Below, piece after piece: positions 42,031-55,847 of a stretch of DNA of 64,000 bases (the stretch's first letter is position 1; each line of letters begins with the position of its first letter). A program made the position numbers and the translations under genes. The stretch spans positions 1 to 64,000 of the forward strand of contig CM020519.1 of assembly GCA_009823395.1 (NCBI GenBank). Reading direction: 5' to 3'. Source of the stretch: Thamnaconus septentrionalis. Taxonomy: Eukaryota > Chordata > Actinopteri > Tetraodontiformes > Monacanthidae. Below the pieces are notes generated by a model that was not told where the DNA came from, did not search any database, and saw only the letters and a program-made list of their open reading frames with translations.

Positions 42031-43346
42031 GTGAATTACCTATTCCCAGGCCTCCCAGATGAATATAAAGATTTAGATACAGATATTACCAAAGAAGAAA
42101 TTGGTAGAGCCATAGATAATTTGAAATCAGGAAAAACAGCAGGACCAGATGGTCTCCCGATTGACCTATACAAAAAAATTAAAAACATACTATTAGCAAC
42201 ACTTTTAGAAATGTTTCTTGAAACATTTCAGAGTGGCAATCTTCCATCTTCAATGAATAAGGACCTAATTACTTTACTGCCAAAACCAGCCAAACACCTA
42301 ATAAGTGCAAGAATTTGAGACCAATAAGCTTGCTAAATTCGGATCTTAAAATAATATGTAAGCTTCTAGCAATCAGATTACAGAGTATTCTGCCAAAAAT
42401 GGTAAATAAGGACAAAAATGGATTTATATCAGGAAGACAAGGTTTTCATAATGTCAGAATACTGAATATCATTCACTTCAATGAAAATAAACCAGATACA
42501 GCCTTATCAGATGCCGAAAAGGCCTTTGATAGGGTCGAATGGCCTCATCTTTTCAATGTTTTAAAAAGATTTGGTTGTGGAAATTCTTTTATTAAATGGA
42601 TGCAGGTCATATCCAATAAGTCTACAGCAGAAATTCTAACAAACAGAAATATTTCAAAACCAATAAATATCAACAAAGGATGTCGACGGGGCTGCCCTCT
42701 CTCACCCTTGTTATTCACATTAACAATTGAACCATTTGATATAGCGATACGTTCCCATCCACAGTTTTGTGGAATTACAGTAGGAACCGTGGAGCACAGA
42801 ATCGCCCTGTATGCGGACGATGTAATTTTACTTATATCCATCTTAAATAAATCAATCCCAGCTTTGCTCCAATTAATAAGATCATTTGGCGATATCTCAG
42901 GGTATAGAGTGAACCATACCAAATCCTCTATATTATTACTTAACTCAAATGAAAGGAAAAAGCCAATAGCTGAAGCAATTCAGTTCAACGTTGTAGATCA
43001 ATTCAGATATTTGGGAATACGCATTGTACCCAGGTTAGACCAGGTAGCTTCTGCCAACTACGAACCTTTAATGGCAGAAATTAATGAGTCAATTGACAGG
43101 TGGATGTCACTACCAGTATCCATAATGGGCAGAGTTAATATTCTAAAAATGAATACTTTGCCAAAGTTGCTTTATTTATTCCAGAACATCCCATTACCAC
43201 CACCTACAGACTTATTCTCAAAAAAAAAAAAAATATTTGTTGGTTTTCTATCGAACAATCGTAGGGCAAGAACACGCTTGTCTTTATTGTACTTACCATT
43301 TGACCGTGGGGAACTGAGATCGATTGTTTTATTTTTCATTGAATAA
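42031..43346 (+). pseudogene. L1 ORF2 reverse transcriptase, frameshifted
   Basis: Two frames meet at about 42315: EEIGRAIDNLKSGKTAGPDG, then [57 protein letters not shown] and [11 protein letters not shown] (the FADD/YADD catalytic box), then GYRVNHTKS. The order of RT motifs matches L1/Tx1 LINEs. Inactive because of the frameshift and the damaged endonuclease. Confidence 0.88.
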
Positions 43347-44335
43347 TAAGAAAACACTTCTTTAAGTACCTTCAGCTTAGAAATTACATTAAAACAAACC
43401 AAAACAATTTACTTTCTAAACCATGTCGCACAGAACTAGAAAAAATTGTAACAAAGAATTGTCTAAGAAAGGGTGCAATATCAGAACTCTACAACTTGTT
43501 GATATCATTTTCGAGTGAGAACTCAATATATAAGCTAAGGGCTTGGAAGGAAAACCTACAAACAAATATTTCCGAGGAACACTGGGAAGCCGCATGTGCC
43601 ATCGCTCATTCTGCATCCATAAATAAACGCCTAAGAATGATACAATATAAATGGTTAATGCGGACGTATGTGACACCGGTAGAATTAAATAGATATGACC
43701 CAAATATTCCAGACATATGCACCAAATGTAAAGAAGACAGAGGAACACTGTTTCATTGCTTTTGGCAGTGTAGAATAATTATTATTTATATTCTGAAGGC
43801 CAAACAACATACATTCGAAGGTATATGGAAACCCTTTATTGAATATGTCAGAAACTCAGACTTAATGGAAAACCAAACTGATGATTAACCACTGTGGTTA
43901 TGGCAATTTCCAAAATTGTGGACGTTTCTTGCTCTTCTTTTTTTCTTCTTTTTCTTTATTATTACAGTATCCATTATTATTATTATTTTTTTTAAATATT
44001 TTATCTTTTTTCTGTTAACTTTTAAATGCCTGTAGCATTTCATGATTATTACCTTGAAGGTACAACTCATTACATTGTGAAAAAAAAACTCTGTTTTACA
44101 ACAAGAGGAGCATATTGTTCGTTTTCTGTTTTGGTTGTGATTTTTGGTTTTGTTTTAAGATGTGTTTTTGTTATATTTGGCAGCTAACTTAAGAAAATTG
44201 ACATACGGAGATTGTGCTGCTACAAAACTCAAATATAAACATTGTGGAGGAAAAAAAAGAAGGTAAACCTTGTGAATGTTTCTGGCTTTATGATTGTAAA
44301 ACTTATCAATAAAAACTTAGTGTTCTGTTGTTCTA

Positions 44336-45409
44336 ATAGTTTATTTTTTTAAACTATTATAAATATCCACACAGAAGGTCAGATTTTCTTTGCACGTCAA
44401 TTTGGTTTGTATTTGATAATGCTCATACAATCTTGTTCATACACTGGTGTAACAGAAAATGAATACTGGTATAATGAAGTGATACATGTGAGAGCCTTTG
44501 ATTCAATAGAAACATTTGGAAAAAAAACAGCTATGAAAGTATTAACATAAAACACTAATCTACCAAAACTCTTTCTACTACTAAATCAATGTACTTCCAA
44601 CTATTTGAACTGAAATATAAAACAAAGGTTTGAGTTTAACACTAATTTAATATTTAGCATTTCATAAAAGTGATTCATCTGTTGAAAGAATGTCAGTACA
44701 TGTGATAACACATTTAAGCTGTAAATTTTCTTTGTTTACATTTCTGAATCATTAATATTAAAATGCTGATTAAAAAATGGAGGTTGAAAAAGTGTTTTTA
44801 TTATTATTATTATTATTATTAACATTATTATTATTATTAATATGACTATTATTGTTATCATTTTTATGATAGATTTAGTCATTCAATCCTGTGTACCTTT
44901 GATCAAAAAAAGCACAAATTTTAAACGTATTCCTAAACTGCAATACACACACAACCAGAACGCCTGACCTGGTGGGTATTGCAGTACTCTGTGTGACCAA
45001 CATGGGCGCCTACAGATACACACGTAGATTTTGTTGTGTGAAGCGGCCCCAAAGGAAAAACTTGTTTTTCCTGCCTGTAGTGGTGAGTTGCCTGTGAGGA
45101 TGTCATTGTTGGTCCTCACGGGGACACAAGTACCCACTGGTCTGTGTATAGTCAGGTCATAGCCCCCCCACCCACACACACACAGTGTCCTGCAGGAGTC
45201 ACTGAGAGAAGTTAGGGTAAATACTCTGGATTGACAAATGCAGTGTATTTTTTTCTATTTTCTTTTTTATTGAGAATTGGATATAATGGCATTTTAAATA
45301 ATTTGCATACAACATGTGAATTTCTCCTGCCTCATGTTCACCCTTGTGATCACCTGTTGACTGCAATGTTTGGCATTAAAAGAAAATCGGCAATAAAAAT
45401 ATTTTAATT
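44336..45409. other. Intergenic, AT-rich
   Basis: Unique-looking AT-rich DNA with an imperfect (TTA)n tract at about 44795-44850 and a short CA run near 45174. No gene is seen. The 3' part may be the TRIM 3' UTR; a - strand AATAAA lies at about 45266-45271. Confidence 0.6.
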
Positions 45410-47110
45410 TCAATCTGTAGTCCACTCAGCACAGGGTCTCTTCACGTTCACCAACTGGGCTGTAGAACCTGGATGAGCACCAAGTCCAACATGTAGCGGC
45501 TGAGTGAAGGAGGTCTGGACTCTGTGAAGGAGCTCCATGCTTCCAGATACACTGTAGAAGGACAGAAGACCTGCTCTGTGGTCCAGGAACACTCCCACTC
45601 TGGAGGACTGAGGACCTGAGACACCAGTGAAGCCCTTCTTATGAAGGAACTGATAACGTCCATTTGGGAAACAATATAAACTCCACGACTTGTCATTAGA
45701 GCCAAATTCACTTTCTTCTGACCATCCTGCTCTGCCGATGTTCCTGTAGGCCACTGCTACAACAACCTCCTCCCCTCTCCACTCCACCTCCCAGTAACTT
45801 CGCCCAGTCAGACCTTCTCTACTCAGAACCTGCCACCAGCCAATGAATCTGTCTGGATGATCACAATAAGACTGAACTTTTTCAATGTTTGCTACTTTTT
45901 GGTTCTCCTCAGATAATAACATCTCATTGTTCACTGTGTTTGGATCCAGAGTGATTTGACGTGAACATCTGAGGAACTCCTCTCTGCTCCTGGGTTCTGG
46001 TACCTTCAGTAGAACATCAACGTTGCTCACTGTCCATGAGATGTTTGTCTGAGTCTCCGTCAGAACTTGCTGTATTTCATCTCTCAGCTTGGTCACAGCT
46101 GCTGCCACGTCCTCAAAGTATCTCAGAGGACGGATCTCTAGGCTGGAGGAGTCTGGAGACGGACTGAGTGCTGGCAGAGTGGAGAAGCTGTGGAGAAACT
46201 GGCTGTGGTCCAGTGTGTGTGAGATCTTCTCCAGCTCAGCGTCTCTCCTCTTCAGCTCCATCATCTCCTGCTCCAGCTTCTTCTCAAGCTCTTTGACTCC
46301 ACTCACTGCTGCCCCCTGTGTGGATCTGACCTGCTGCTGCACCTCAGAGCGTCTTTTCTCCAGCAGACGGATCATCTGGGTGAGGATCTTCTCGCTGTCC
46401 TTCACTGCTTTATCAGCAGAGCCGTTGATGGACTCCACCTCCTTCTGAAGCACCTTCAGGTCTTCCTCTGTGTGCTGGATCTTCTGCTGGATCTTCTGCC
46501 TGGTCTCCTCCAGCTCTCTCTGCCTCTCAGTCCTCTCTGCTACTGCTGCCACTGTGCCGTGACCTTTATGATCATCCATACAGCATATAGCACAGATGAT
46601 CTTCTGATCAGTGCGGCAGAATATCTTCATCACCTCATCATGACGAGGGCAGATGTTCTCCTTGAGCTGCTGGCTGGGTTCCACCAGGTTGTGTCTCTGT
46701 AGGGGAGTAGCATCACGATGAGGCTGGAGGTGAGAGTCACAGTAGGAGGCCCGACAGACCAGACAGGACTTGAGGGCCTTCAGGTTCCTCCCAGCGCAGA
46801 CATCACAGGCCACATCTCCAGCTCCAGCATAGCAGTGATCAGAAGGAGCATCTTGGGGTCCAGTCTTCTCGAGGGTCTCCACTAGAGCTGCTAACATGGT
46901 GTTCTTCTCCAGGACAGGCCTATGTGTGAAGGTCCTCCTACACTGAGGGCAGCTGTAGACTCTCCTCTCCTCCTCTGCATCCCAGTGGTGTTGGAGACAC
47001 TTCCTGCAGTAGCTGTGTCCACAGGAAGTGGTCACCGGATCCTCCAGATGATCCAGACAGAGGCAACATGATATAATTATTGGGTCCAGCTGAGCTGCTG
47101 CCTGAGCCAT
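45410..47110 (-). CDS. TRIM family E3 ubiquitin ligase-like protein (RING-B-box-CC-PRY/SPRY)
   Basis: A single-exon ORF of 573 codons from 47131; the second Met (47110, MAQAAAQLDPIIISC) fits the usual fish TRIM start better. Domains: RING C3HC4 (CCLC, SCGHSYCRKC, CPQC) at residues 22-64, a first Cys-rich box (CDVCAGRNLKALKSCLVC), B-box 2 (CPRHDEVMKIFC...CAICCMDDHKGH), coiled coil about 210-320, then PRY (ITLDPNTVNNEMLLSEENQK) and SPRY (SYWEVEWRGEEVVVAV, WSLYCFPNGRYQFLHKKGF, GVFLDHRAGLLSFYSVSGS). Likely a cytosolic ubiquitin ligase of the TRIM25/TRIM16-like or finTRIM group, which are often immune genes expanded in teleosts. All domains are intact. The paralogue cannot be named. Confidence 0.9.
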   Translation of the reverse strand: MAQAAAQLDPIIISCCLCLDHLEDPVTTSCGHSYCRKCLQHHWDAEEERRVYSCPQCRRTFTHRPVLEKNTMLAALVETLEKTGPQDAPSDHCYAGAGDVACDVCAGRNLKALKSCLVCRASYCDSHLQPHRDATPLQRHNLVEPSQQLKENICPRHDEVMKIFCRTDQKIICAICCMDDHKGHGTVAAVAERTERQRELEETRQKIQQKIQHTEEDLKVLQKEVESINGSADKAVKDSEKILTQMIRLLEKRRSEVQQQVRSTQGAAVSGVKELEKKLEQEMMELKRRDAELEKISHTLDHSQFLHSFSTLPALSPSPDSSSLEIRPLRYFEDVAAAVTKLRDEIQQVLTETQTNISWTVSNVDVLLKVPEPRSREEFLRCSRQITLDPNTVNNEMLLSEENQKVANIEKVQSYCDHPDRFIGWWQVLSREGLTGRSYWEVEWRGEEVVVAVAYRNIGRAGWSEESEFGSNDKSWSLYCFPNGRYQFLHKKGFTGVSGPQSSRVGVFLDHRAGLLSFYSVSGSMELLHRVQTSFTQPLHVGLGAHPGSTAQLVNVKRPCAEWTTD

Positions 47111-47131
47111 CTCACCTCCGAAAGCCACCAA

Positions 47132-49520
47132 CTGACTGACTGAGTTTGACCAGTTTGACTTGAGGAAGAGGAAACGACCAGGCAGTGTTGTGATTGGCTG
47201 CAGGGACCACAGGGGGGCGGAGCTTCTGACCTCTTGGCACTCCAGGAAGAGGAGTCACTCCAATTCCTCCCCCTCCATCTCCTTTTCTTCCACATCATAT
47301 GAAGTTCTGGACCTGGTACTGTTTTTGTCAAAAGCGACTAGCGACAAATATAGTGACTTTTCATGTTATTGGAGACTTTTCTAGTAATTTGGAGACTGAT
47401 AGGAAAGCACTTATCTTTCTTCAGAAGTTCCTGTTATCAGTGAGCAGCCCCTGCTCCACCCCAAAATAATCACAGGCGGCCAAAGTCTCAAGCCACGCAT
47501 TGCGCAGCAGTCTATGGCAGCTGCAGTGAGGAGAGGAGCAGAGAGGAGAAAGGAGACTTTCACCACTCTGAGTCCAGGCAGCACATGGATCATGCTAGCT
47601 GAACCCGCCCTTCCTTACAGAGCGGGATGCAAATTAAAGGTGGATTCATTTTATTAACTGAAGCTGTTTATTGGGGATGATACACAGAAATGCTGCCTGT
47701 ATTGTAAGGCTGATTTCTATTAAAAACATGCAAAGCCTTATAATAGTTCCACACAAAGCACACTGCCGTTCATGTGTAGAAAAAATTGACTCTGCGAAAA
47801 AGTCTGAAGCCACCATGGCATGAGCTATTGTTGAACATAGCTCCATGCCGCCATGTGATCACATCGGGGAAGCAAGTAAAGCTGCATTCTCAGAATCCAC
47901 TGCTGCTATGCACTTCACAGTGCACAGGACAACATGCACTGAAATATTAATGGCGTTTTAGCACCATAGTGTCTACGAACATGGTCACAGATGTGGGTGA
48001 CCAGCATCTCAGCCTTCTCCTTGGTGAGTCCACAGATGAAAGACTTTCTAAGTAGATTGATAGACAGATAATTTCATTCATTCATTTTAGGAGAAAATCA
48101 GGTGTCCAGTAGCAAAAAAAACACACAACACACAGCCACCAGAAACACATTCATAAATAGATAATTATAAATTCTGAAAATTAAAAATAATTAAAAATTT
48201 AAAAAAAAATCTAAAAAGCATTACTTACTAACAATAGTGATAAAGTGCATGTTAAGTTTAGACACATCTGTTATACAGCCTTAAAGCCGAAAGAACAAAC
48301 AATCTCTGGAAACAGGAGCCTGTTGCTACAACCTGGGGGTTGCGTTAAAGTACTAAAGTGACTGCACTTTGAAACACAACTGAACCTGTTATAGACACAA
48401 TTCCAGAAAATCTTAGTCATATAAAACAATACTTTGTTAATAGAAAAAATTGATATTTGCTAGTTTGTAGTATATTTGTATTTCTAAAAGATATTTAGGG
48501 TGTTTTTTTAGTCACTTTTTGTCACTCCCACAACGTTATGCCTCTCCTACAGCATTCATTGTGATCAAGTGCAAATTGTCAACTATGTAAATTAGTTGAT
48601 GACGTCTTTCGGTGACTTTTAGTACAGCCAATAGACTTTCATTACTGAGGAGTTGGCAACACTGGTCTCAGAAAACTCTCCTCCTTACAATCAAAGTCCA
48701 CACATATTACACACACAGAATGCACACGCAGTGCATGCAGTAGTGTTCAAGGTCGAACCACCACTGTAGTGCCACATCTGGACCTAATATTTTTCACTAG
48801 GACAATTGGAATTTATTGCAGCACGGCCTTCCAATGAACCACGTTTGGAGGAACTAAAGGTGGTACCTGATTGGCTGTGATGCTACTCTCTCTCTGCCAC
48901 TATCTCCTACTTAAAATCTTAAAGCCGTAAAACACCCGCTATAGAAAGAACACTTTCACCCACAAAGCACAGTTGGGAGTCCACTCCGAAGCTTCCTCAG
49001 ACGACCTGGTTCCAGGCAGGGACTGGTACCACTGGCGGCCAGCACTAGTTTTACGACCATTATCTCTTTGCAGAACATTCCAAGAGCCTCCTCAAGACAG
49101 ATGTTCCTGAACATCTCAATATCAGACAATGTTAAAAACTCTATTTTCCCTTTTACAGAGACATCACGTCACATATCTGTGACCACCATCAAAAATAAAG
49201 CATTAATGGACTTTAAATCACTCTTCGAACCTCAAAATTAACGGATTTAGGACCTCCCCCTAAAGGAAGCCTGGAGGCTTTCAAGCTTCAGGTGGAGCAA
49301 GAGTGTCCCCTCGGGGGGGGGGTTACGAGAGTGATTCCTTAGTGATCGATCAAAAGTTGAATAAACTTTGCACGTCGGTTTTCCTCATTTCAATGTTACA
49401 TGCTTTGCCATCATCCCTATCATTACCATCACCAGTTTTCCACGTTACACTTAGGCGACGGTTACCTCAATCCATACATACACCTTTTAAATATTGACAA
49501 CAACAGATACATATATCTAT
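47132..49520. other. Intergenic, no gene recognised
   Basis: Mixed unique sequence. No ORF beyond ~85 codons, no RNA gene and no clear transposon. CTAG- and CACA-containing stretches are unremarkable. It includes the TRIM upstream region. Confidence 0.5.
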
Positions 49521-49521
49521 T

Positions 49522-49664
49522 CATATATTCATTCATTCATTCATCTTCTATACCCGCTTATTCCTATTCAGGGTCACGGGGGTCTGCTGGAGCCTCTCCC
49601 AGCTGTCGTAGGGCGAAGGCAGGGTGACACCCTGGACAAGTCGCCAGTTCATCGCAGGGCCTAT
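49522..49664 (-). repeat. Teleost LINE 3' tail with (GAAT)n end
   Basis: Reading the - strand: GGCCCTGCGATGAACTGGCG, then a GTCCAGGGTG core, GCTGGGAGAGGCTCCAGCAG, ACCCCCGTGACCCTGAAT, AAGCGGGTATAG and a (GAAT)n tail. This is one of the commonest short interspersed sequences in fish genomes, the 3' end of a non-LTR retrotransposon; I am not certain which clade. Confidence 0.65.
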
Positions 49665-50752
49665 TCATATATATATATATAAATATATTTGTATACGTGC
49701 CCATATAAGTGCCTGAATGCTAAATCTATTAAATCTTTCAGTTGTCTTTTAAATATAAATAAACTTACTCCTGCTTTTGTATGCATGCTTACAGGTCAAT
49801 ATGTTGATAGATATTTAGATATAAAGTATATGTTGAAGGTTTAATGTGCTTTGAACGCTATGTCTTCCTCAACTGTTTCCTATCTTTCGTAAGGTATCCA
49901 CCATACGAAGGATGACACGGATTTTATTTCTCCATGTTGTTCTTCTGTTTCATTTTTGGTTGTTGTTTCATTTCTTTATCAGCAACGAACCCGACACCAC
50001 ATACATATTCATCAGATGCATATAGACAACCCTTCAGTTTTAGTGTTGGAACAGCCTTTTCATTGGTTCTTGGAGTTTTAAAGGACCGCCCTCTTCTCCA
50101 AGTTATACCAGTGAATTCAGTTCCTTTGTCTCACAGCTAGCTTTAGTGTTCCTGAGTGTTGTCAGTCTTTCTCAGTGTCGTCTTGTCTAGTGTTTTTGTC
50201 TTCCTCATTTTTCTTTATTCTAATTTTTGTCAACTTAATTTTTCTAATTCCTGGCAAAAGGCCAATTTAAGACAGTAGCAGAAACAACTCAGCCTCGTCC
50301 AGTCACCATTATTTTTCATTTTAACTTTTGCCCGATCAACTGGCTCATCCTCAGACCCGAGATTGTGATTTGTGTGATTTTTCTTTTTGGACCAGCCGAG
50401 CAGTTTTTCCTTCCTCGTAACCGTGTAATTCGTTTGATCACCAAAATGACAACTGGTTACGAAGAAAGACTCTACTCTGATGCCAAAACGCCAGTGCAGC
50501 CACCTGCAGGCCAGAGCAGAACGGGCAGTTCTCCCTGCGCGGTACCGGACCCGAACGGTAGAGTACAAACTCCCAGGACCACCTTGGAAGAAGCTCATCC
50601 AACGTAAGCCCTCATCACTCGCTCACTGTCAGAGAGTCTGGTGTCAAATCATTTTTGCTAGACTCAGCCACAACAAGTCCAGTAGACAAACCAAACTTTT
50701 ATATTTCTTCTTTTATTTTGTTACTTTTAGCTCAGGTTTAGGTTTTCTTTAC

Positions 50753-50754
<2 letters not shown>

Positions 50755-50784
<30 letters not shown>

Positions 50785-50794
50785 GCACGCACAC
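50755..50794. repeat. (CT)n-(CA)n microsatellite
   Basis: CTCTCTCT followed by CACACACACGCACG. Confidence 0.9.
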
Positions 50795-51484
50795 ACAACA
50801 CTCGCACAGTTCGTTGCTGATTGCGTCTTTATGATCACACTCATGTCACGCTGTTCTGTGTGAACCATCTGTTGTTACACCAATAAATGCACATTAAGCC
50901 TGATGTCATTGTTTGACTGACGTATTAAAGTGTGGTTCGAATCCCTGCGTGTCATCAAGAACTCCCCGCTAAGGAGACGGCATTGAGACTGATTCTGGCG
51001 TTTCCTGCTGACGTCAACAACCAAAAAGCAGGCGGTGCCCCGATAAAATCATATTAAATATTATAAATGTAGCACTACCACTTCACCAGGGGTAGGCTTC
51101 TGGGTTCATTAGTTAATTATTTAATGTAATTTTAGATTATTGATTTTAATGTATATCTTTAAGTTCTATAGATAACACAATATTTAAACATATACACAAA
51201 ATACAAACACTTTAAATAAAATTAAGTTTATTTCAAATTCTTGAATCCTTTAAATTCAATTCTTTTCGTATATCTTTAACTTAGTAGAAAAAACCGGGTC
51301 GGTGGTCAGCTATAAATTTAACACAAATGATTGAAGCGAAAGCACATGTTCAATAAAACATCACGCTTAAGTACAAAACACAATAGGAGTACCTTTCACG
51401 TTAGAATTAGGAAAACCTGCTAAATTAAACAAATACTTTTAGATACTCGAAGCTGCTAAATTAAACTCACATTCGCTCAGTGGG

Positions 51485-51601
<117 letters not shown>

Positions 51602-52314
51602 CCGGCAAAAGAAAATAAACCCTGTTGCAGGCCTGATATGTTGATTCAGACACCCACTTGTTGTCTGGAAAAGCTGGTTTAGTTTTTTCCCCAACGGCAG
51701 ATTCACTGGGCGAGCAAAGGTGATTGGGAGGTTGTCGGGCAGACAGTCTCTGTTCGTGAGAGTTCGCTGCAGAGTCCCATGCACGCCACACGTGCCTCCG
51801 TTGTCTTCTCTTTTTTTCTCTGTTCGTTTTTCACCCGCCTCAAAAAAAAACACACTCTCACTTCCTTCCAGTCATCACCTGACATCACATCCCAACCAAT
51901 CACACCTGCTCACAATCAGTCCTTCCTCTCCTCTCTCCCCATGAGTCTCTTCAAAATAAAATAATTAGTAATACAATATAATAAAATAATTAACAGGGTT
52001 ACATAAACATTAAAATTATTCATTTCTTTTTAAGGTCTGTTTCCACTCCTTTGTGACTTTGATCGATTAAATTAATCAATCAATCTCCCCCCACTACACC
52101 ACCATCAGGGGGCCACTGCAGCTTCTTAGTAGCTCAGCAACTTTTGATTTAACTTTTTCTAACTGAAGATTTTTGTGGAGAAATTGATGCAACAAACACA
52201 AAAACACTCCGATAAATGTACTAGAAAGAGGTTAAAGGTTAAAGAGTCAGCCCTTTTCTGCAGTGTGTGTATGTGTAGTCCTGTTCAGTTCTGTTCATGA
52301 GGGTGAATATAGGT

Positions 52315-52318
52315 GTCT

Positions 52319-52362
<44 letters not shown>
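52315..52362. repeat. (GT)n microsatellite
   Basis: TG/GT dinucleotide tract of about 40-48 bp. Confidence 0.95.
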
Positions 52363-52365
<3 letters not shown>

Positions 52366-53516
52366 CAGTCAAAGAGGGAGAGTTTATGTGAGGAAGCGAG
52401 AGAGCAGTGACTTCAGCAGCCAGGTGGAGAAGCCTGGACAATGAGGAGGTGAAGGGACTTAGCTGAGGGAGAGTGACCTTTGACCTGGTCCAAGGAAGGG
52501 TTTTGGTGTTCCAAACAGGCGACTGTTTGCCTGTTCCAGGGAGTTCACTCTTCTTCCTCCTCAAAGACGCTGTTGTCTGGTCCACCTCCAGTTCACTCCA
52601 GTCCTTCCATTTTCTCTTAATCCACTTCCAGGTTTCTTCTCCTTCTTCTGCTTCTTCTGCTTCTTCTACTTCTTCTCCTGACCTGACTTCTCACTTCCCT
52701 TTGCTTCTGCTTCAGCTCTCTTCTTCTTCTGTGAAGTTCCCTCTCTTGTTGTCAGCACAGGTGTCTCTGATTTGTAACTTCCTTCCCCCTCCTCCTCGTG
52801 TGATGTCACTTCCCATTTACACCACTTCCTGTGTCCTACCTTGTTACAATTTCATACTGATATTCCTTTGTTGTGTAAATGTTGTGGTACTGAAGAGTAA
52901 ACAACTCATCAGTTGTTTAATCAATGTGCATTTTCAAAAGCATTTCTGGACTGATGTGCAGCTTTATGTTAGGACAGTAACAGGACAGAGAATTATTTCA
53001 TAATAAAAGGACATTTTCATGTACATTGACCAAAGATCTTCTATGGAACAACGAATTCCGATGCTTGGAAAATGATTTCACATCCACAAGAAGAAAATGT
53101 TCAGATGGCTCTGACATCAATGCAGATGTGCATTGTGCAGTTTTTCACGACTTTGCTGGGTGTCAGTGAGCGCCTGGACAGTTTGATTTTTGGCAGAGGG
53201 TGTTCACTGTTTCTAGCGAGGTCTTTACAAGAGGAGTTTTTACCTGTGGTTTTAGATACACTTGGCAGAAGAAAGAGAAGAGCCAGCTCCTGCACTGTGT
53301 TTTGAGCCAAGATTGCTGTTTATTGAAGTAGAAGAAGGAGGTTGGAGGCGGGGACAGCGTCTCTCCACTCCTGGTGACGGTGGAACTGCTTCGGTCCAGG
53401 ATTAGGCTGGACTTGTGTGATGTGAAGGTGGGTTTTTTTTTTTCTAATTTCTTTGAACTAGAAGTTTTTAAAAGAAACAAACACAAAATGAAGCAGTAAG
53501 AGCAGAAAAGAGATGT

Positions 53517-53518
<2 letters not shown>

Positions 53519-53608
<90 letters not shown>

Positions 53609-53628
53609 CGCTCTCCTCTCTCTCTCCC

Positions 53629-53669
<41 letters not shown>

Positions 53670-53724
53670 GCTCTCCCTCTCTCTCTCTCCCCCTCTCGCT
53701 GTCGCTCTCTCTCTCTCTCTCTCT
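53519..53724. repeat. (CT)n microsatellite with interruptions
   Basis: About 205 bp of CT repeats broken by CCCTC and GCTC steps. Long Leu-Ser and Arg-Glu ORFs through it are artefacts. Confidence 0.97.
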
Positions 53725-55847
53725 AGCTTTCTGCTCAACCTGACCCAAATTTGTATCACACTTGTGCACTCAAAGTGTCTTCTCCCTGTTGTCCACAAGG
53801 TGTCACTGTGGCTGCACAACCTGATCAGACTGAGACTGACTGGACATCAGCAGGGCTGCAGACGGTGGATTTAAAAGGAAAATTAGGTCATTTTTCATTG
53901 TTTGGGGATTTTTAATGTAATTTCTTCAGCCTTTGTTGTTTAATTTCTGCAATAAAATTTGAATCAATCAACTTCATTGTTTATAAATTGTTTTTCTTCT
54001 GTTTGTTGACAAATGAAAAATTGAATTTGAAACAAAGTGGAAAAAATATAGAGGAGTGAATTTTAATGTTCTACACATGTTGCTATTTTAAATACAGCAA
54101 ATCTTGGTACATCCTGTCAGATCTCTGCACTGAAATTTGAAACCAATTCCAAAAAAACAAAAAGTGAATGTTTCTCTTTTACATTGCTGGTGTTTTAAAC
54201 AAAGACCATTTTACACAATGATTTCATCATCAAATGTGACAGAAGCTGCACAGCCACTGGTGTTGAGTTTGGTGTTTCTACTGACCTTCCTCACCAGAGA
54301 CCACCACCACCATGAGAACCACCAAGCTCAGTGAAGCTGCCGCTGACTCTCGCTGGCGTCTTCATGCAGATGAAGCTGATTGGCTGACTGAGAGGCGAAA
54401 GGATTGGTCGCTGGTGACCAGGCTGCTGCTGGTTCCAGTCAGAGCAGCTGCTGGTCTTACTGGAGGGAATGCTCCAGCAAACACTGAGGAGGAACCCTGT
54501 GTCACATGACCATCACGTCATCTTCAACTGGCTGGAGTGAAAATGTGTCGTGGCCAGAGCTGACTTTGACTTGTCAATGAAAATAAAAACTGAGCGTAAA
54601 AGATTTCTCCCTATCTGGAGATTTTTTTTTCTACTGAGTCATACTTTAAAGAAATGCAAAGAGAAAAAAAAGACTTTTATTTAAAATAGCTATTTATAAA
54701 TCTAAGTGTTGCAATGATCAAACCACAAGAAAAAAAAAATTGAAACCAATGTTTATTAAACTTAAACACAACAATCTGTCAACTGGGTCCAGACATCACG
54801 GCCACAGAAAGAAAGTGGCTCAAGAAAAACTCCACCGTCAATGAAAACTGTTGGGTTTTAAAACTCAAACCAGCTTCCAGTTTCGCTGCTCGACACAAAA
54901 ACCACGTCTTTATTAACAGCCATCATTTAATGTTCTGTTTGACCTCGTAGACTTGCCGTATCCATTTAGTGGATCTACTACGCATGCACGTAAAGTTGAG
55001 GAAATGACGCCCCCTCCTGTGCTGTCAAGGGAACTTCAAAGAAAGTTTTTGGTTTTTAAAAAGATTGTTGTAAAAGTGATTTATTCAAAGCTTTGCAATA
55101 AACCTCAGCAAAGCACATTGCTGCTTTTCTAAACACTCACAATACAAAAGTGAAAAGGTTCAGTGCAAAACTTAATTGTCTTTGTTTTTCAAGCTTCAGC
55201 TGCAGCACCTGGTAAATCAAACTACACTCACAGAGCAGCAGCCTGGCTTCAATCTACATTACTTCAGTGGAGACCCAATCAAAAAAGAATTAGAAGCTCC
55301 AAAGCAAAGTTAAAACAATTTTTAGAAGAAAAAATACAACATTTGATCACAAATTTACACACACATTTTGGATTGTCTGAATTCAGCATATGCTCAACAT
55401 GAAAAATATTTAAAGCATCATAATATTGCACAAATGGCACGGAGTCATTTTGGTGTTTGTTTCTTAATGTGACTATGAAATGCTGCCTAATGTTCAATAC
55501 ATTCACGTAAAATCCACTACAATGTAAGATTAAATTGTTTTGTACAGATGGCTCAAGGTGCTGTTTCATCTGGACTCTTCTGTTGTGTGTCTGCCTGATG
55601 TGATATTGTGACATTACCTGATGTCTCCCCGTTTGAATCTCAAGCTAAATCAGAATAAAAGACTTTTAAATGACATTGCTTTGGTAAAAAGAAAAACTGA
55701 ACCTTGTTGCTTAAGGAATTTGTTTTCTCACTGTTACAGCACCAATATGCTTTTCTACAAAAACAAAACCACAACACAAATGTGTGTCAAACCATCGATG
55801 TGACCGTAATTAAGTTCCTAAAATTTAGAGTCCAAGGTCTGTGTGTT

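Larger units (their letters stand above)
40084..44335 (+). mobile_element. L1-type LINE, 5'-truncated, degenerate
   Basis: Contains the C-terminal half of ORF1 (40093-40482), ORF2 start (ATG about 40889, FVSWNCRGL endonuclease motif), endonuclease end (DFNCTLNPDVDRSTG, RIDYFL, SDHAP; about 41170-41450), reverse transcriptase (42031-43346) and the C-terminal Cys motif (CTKCKEDRGTLFHCFWQC, about 43717-43773). Several frameshifts separate these. An AATAAA lies at 44309-44314. The + strand is sense. It joins the subtelomeric patchwork at its truncated 5' end. Confidence 0.9.

Noticed and set aside
50933..50944. GGTTCGAATCC, a perfect tRNA/SINE B-box
   Set aside because: No A box or cloverleaf arms upstream and no repeat tail downstream; it is an isolated match.
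53163..53819. 218-residue - strand ORF rich in Arg-Glu
   Set aside because: Produced by the CT microsatellite; flanks show no recognisable domain.
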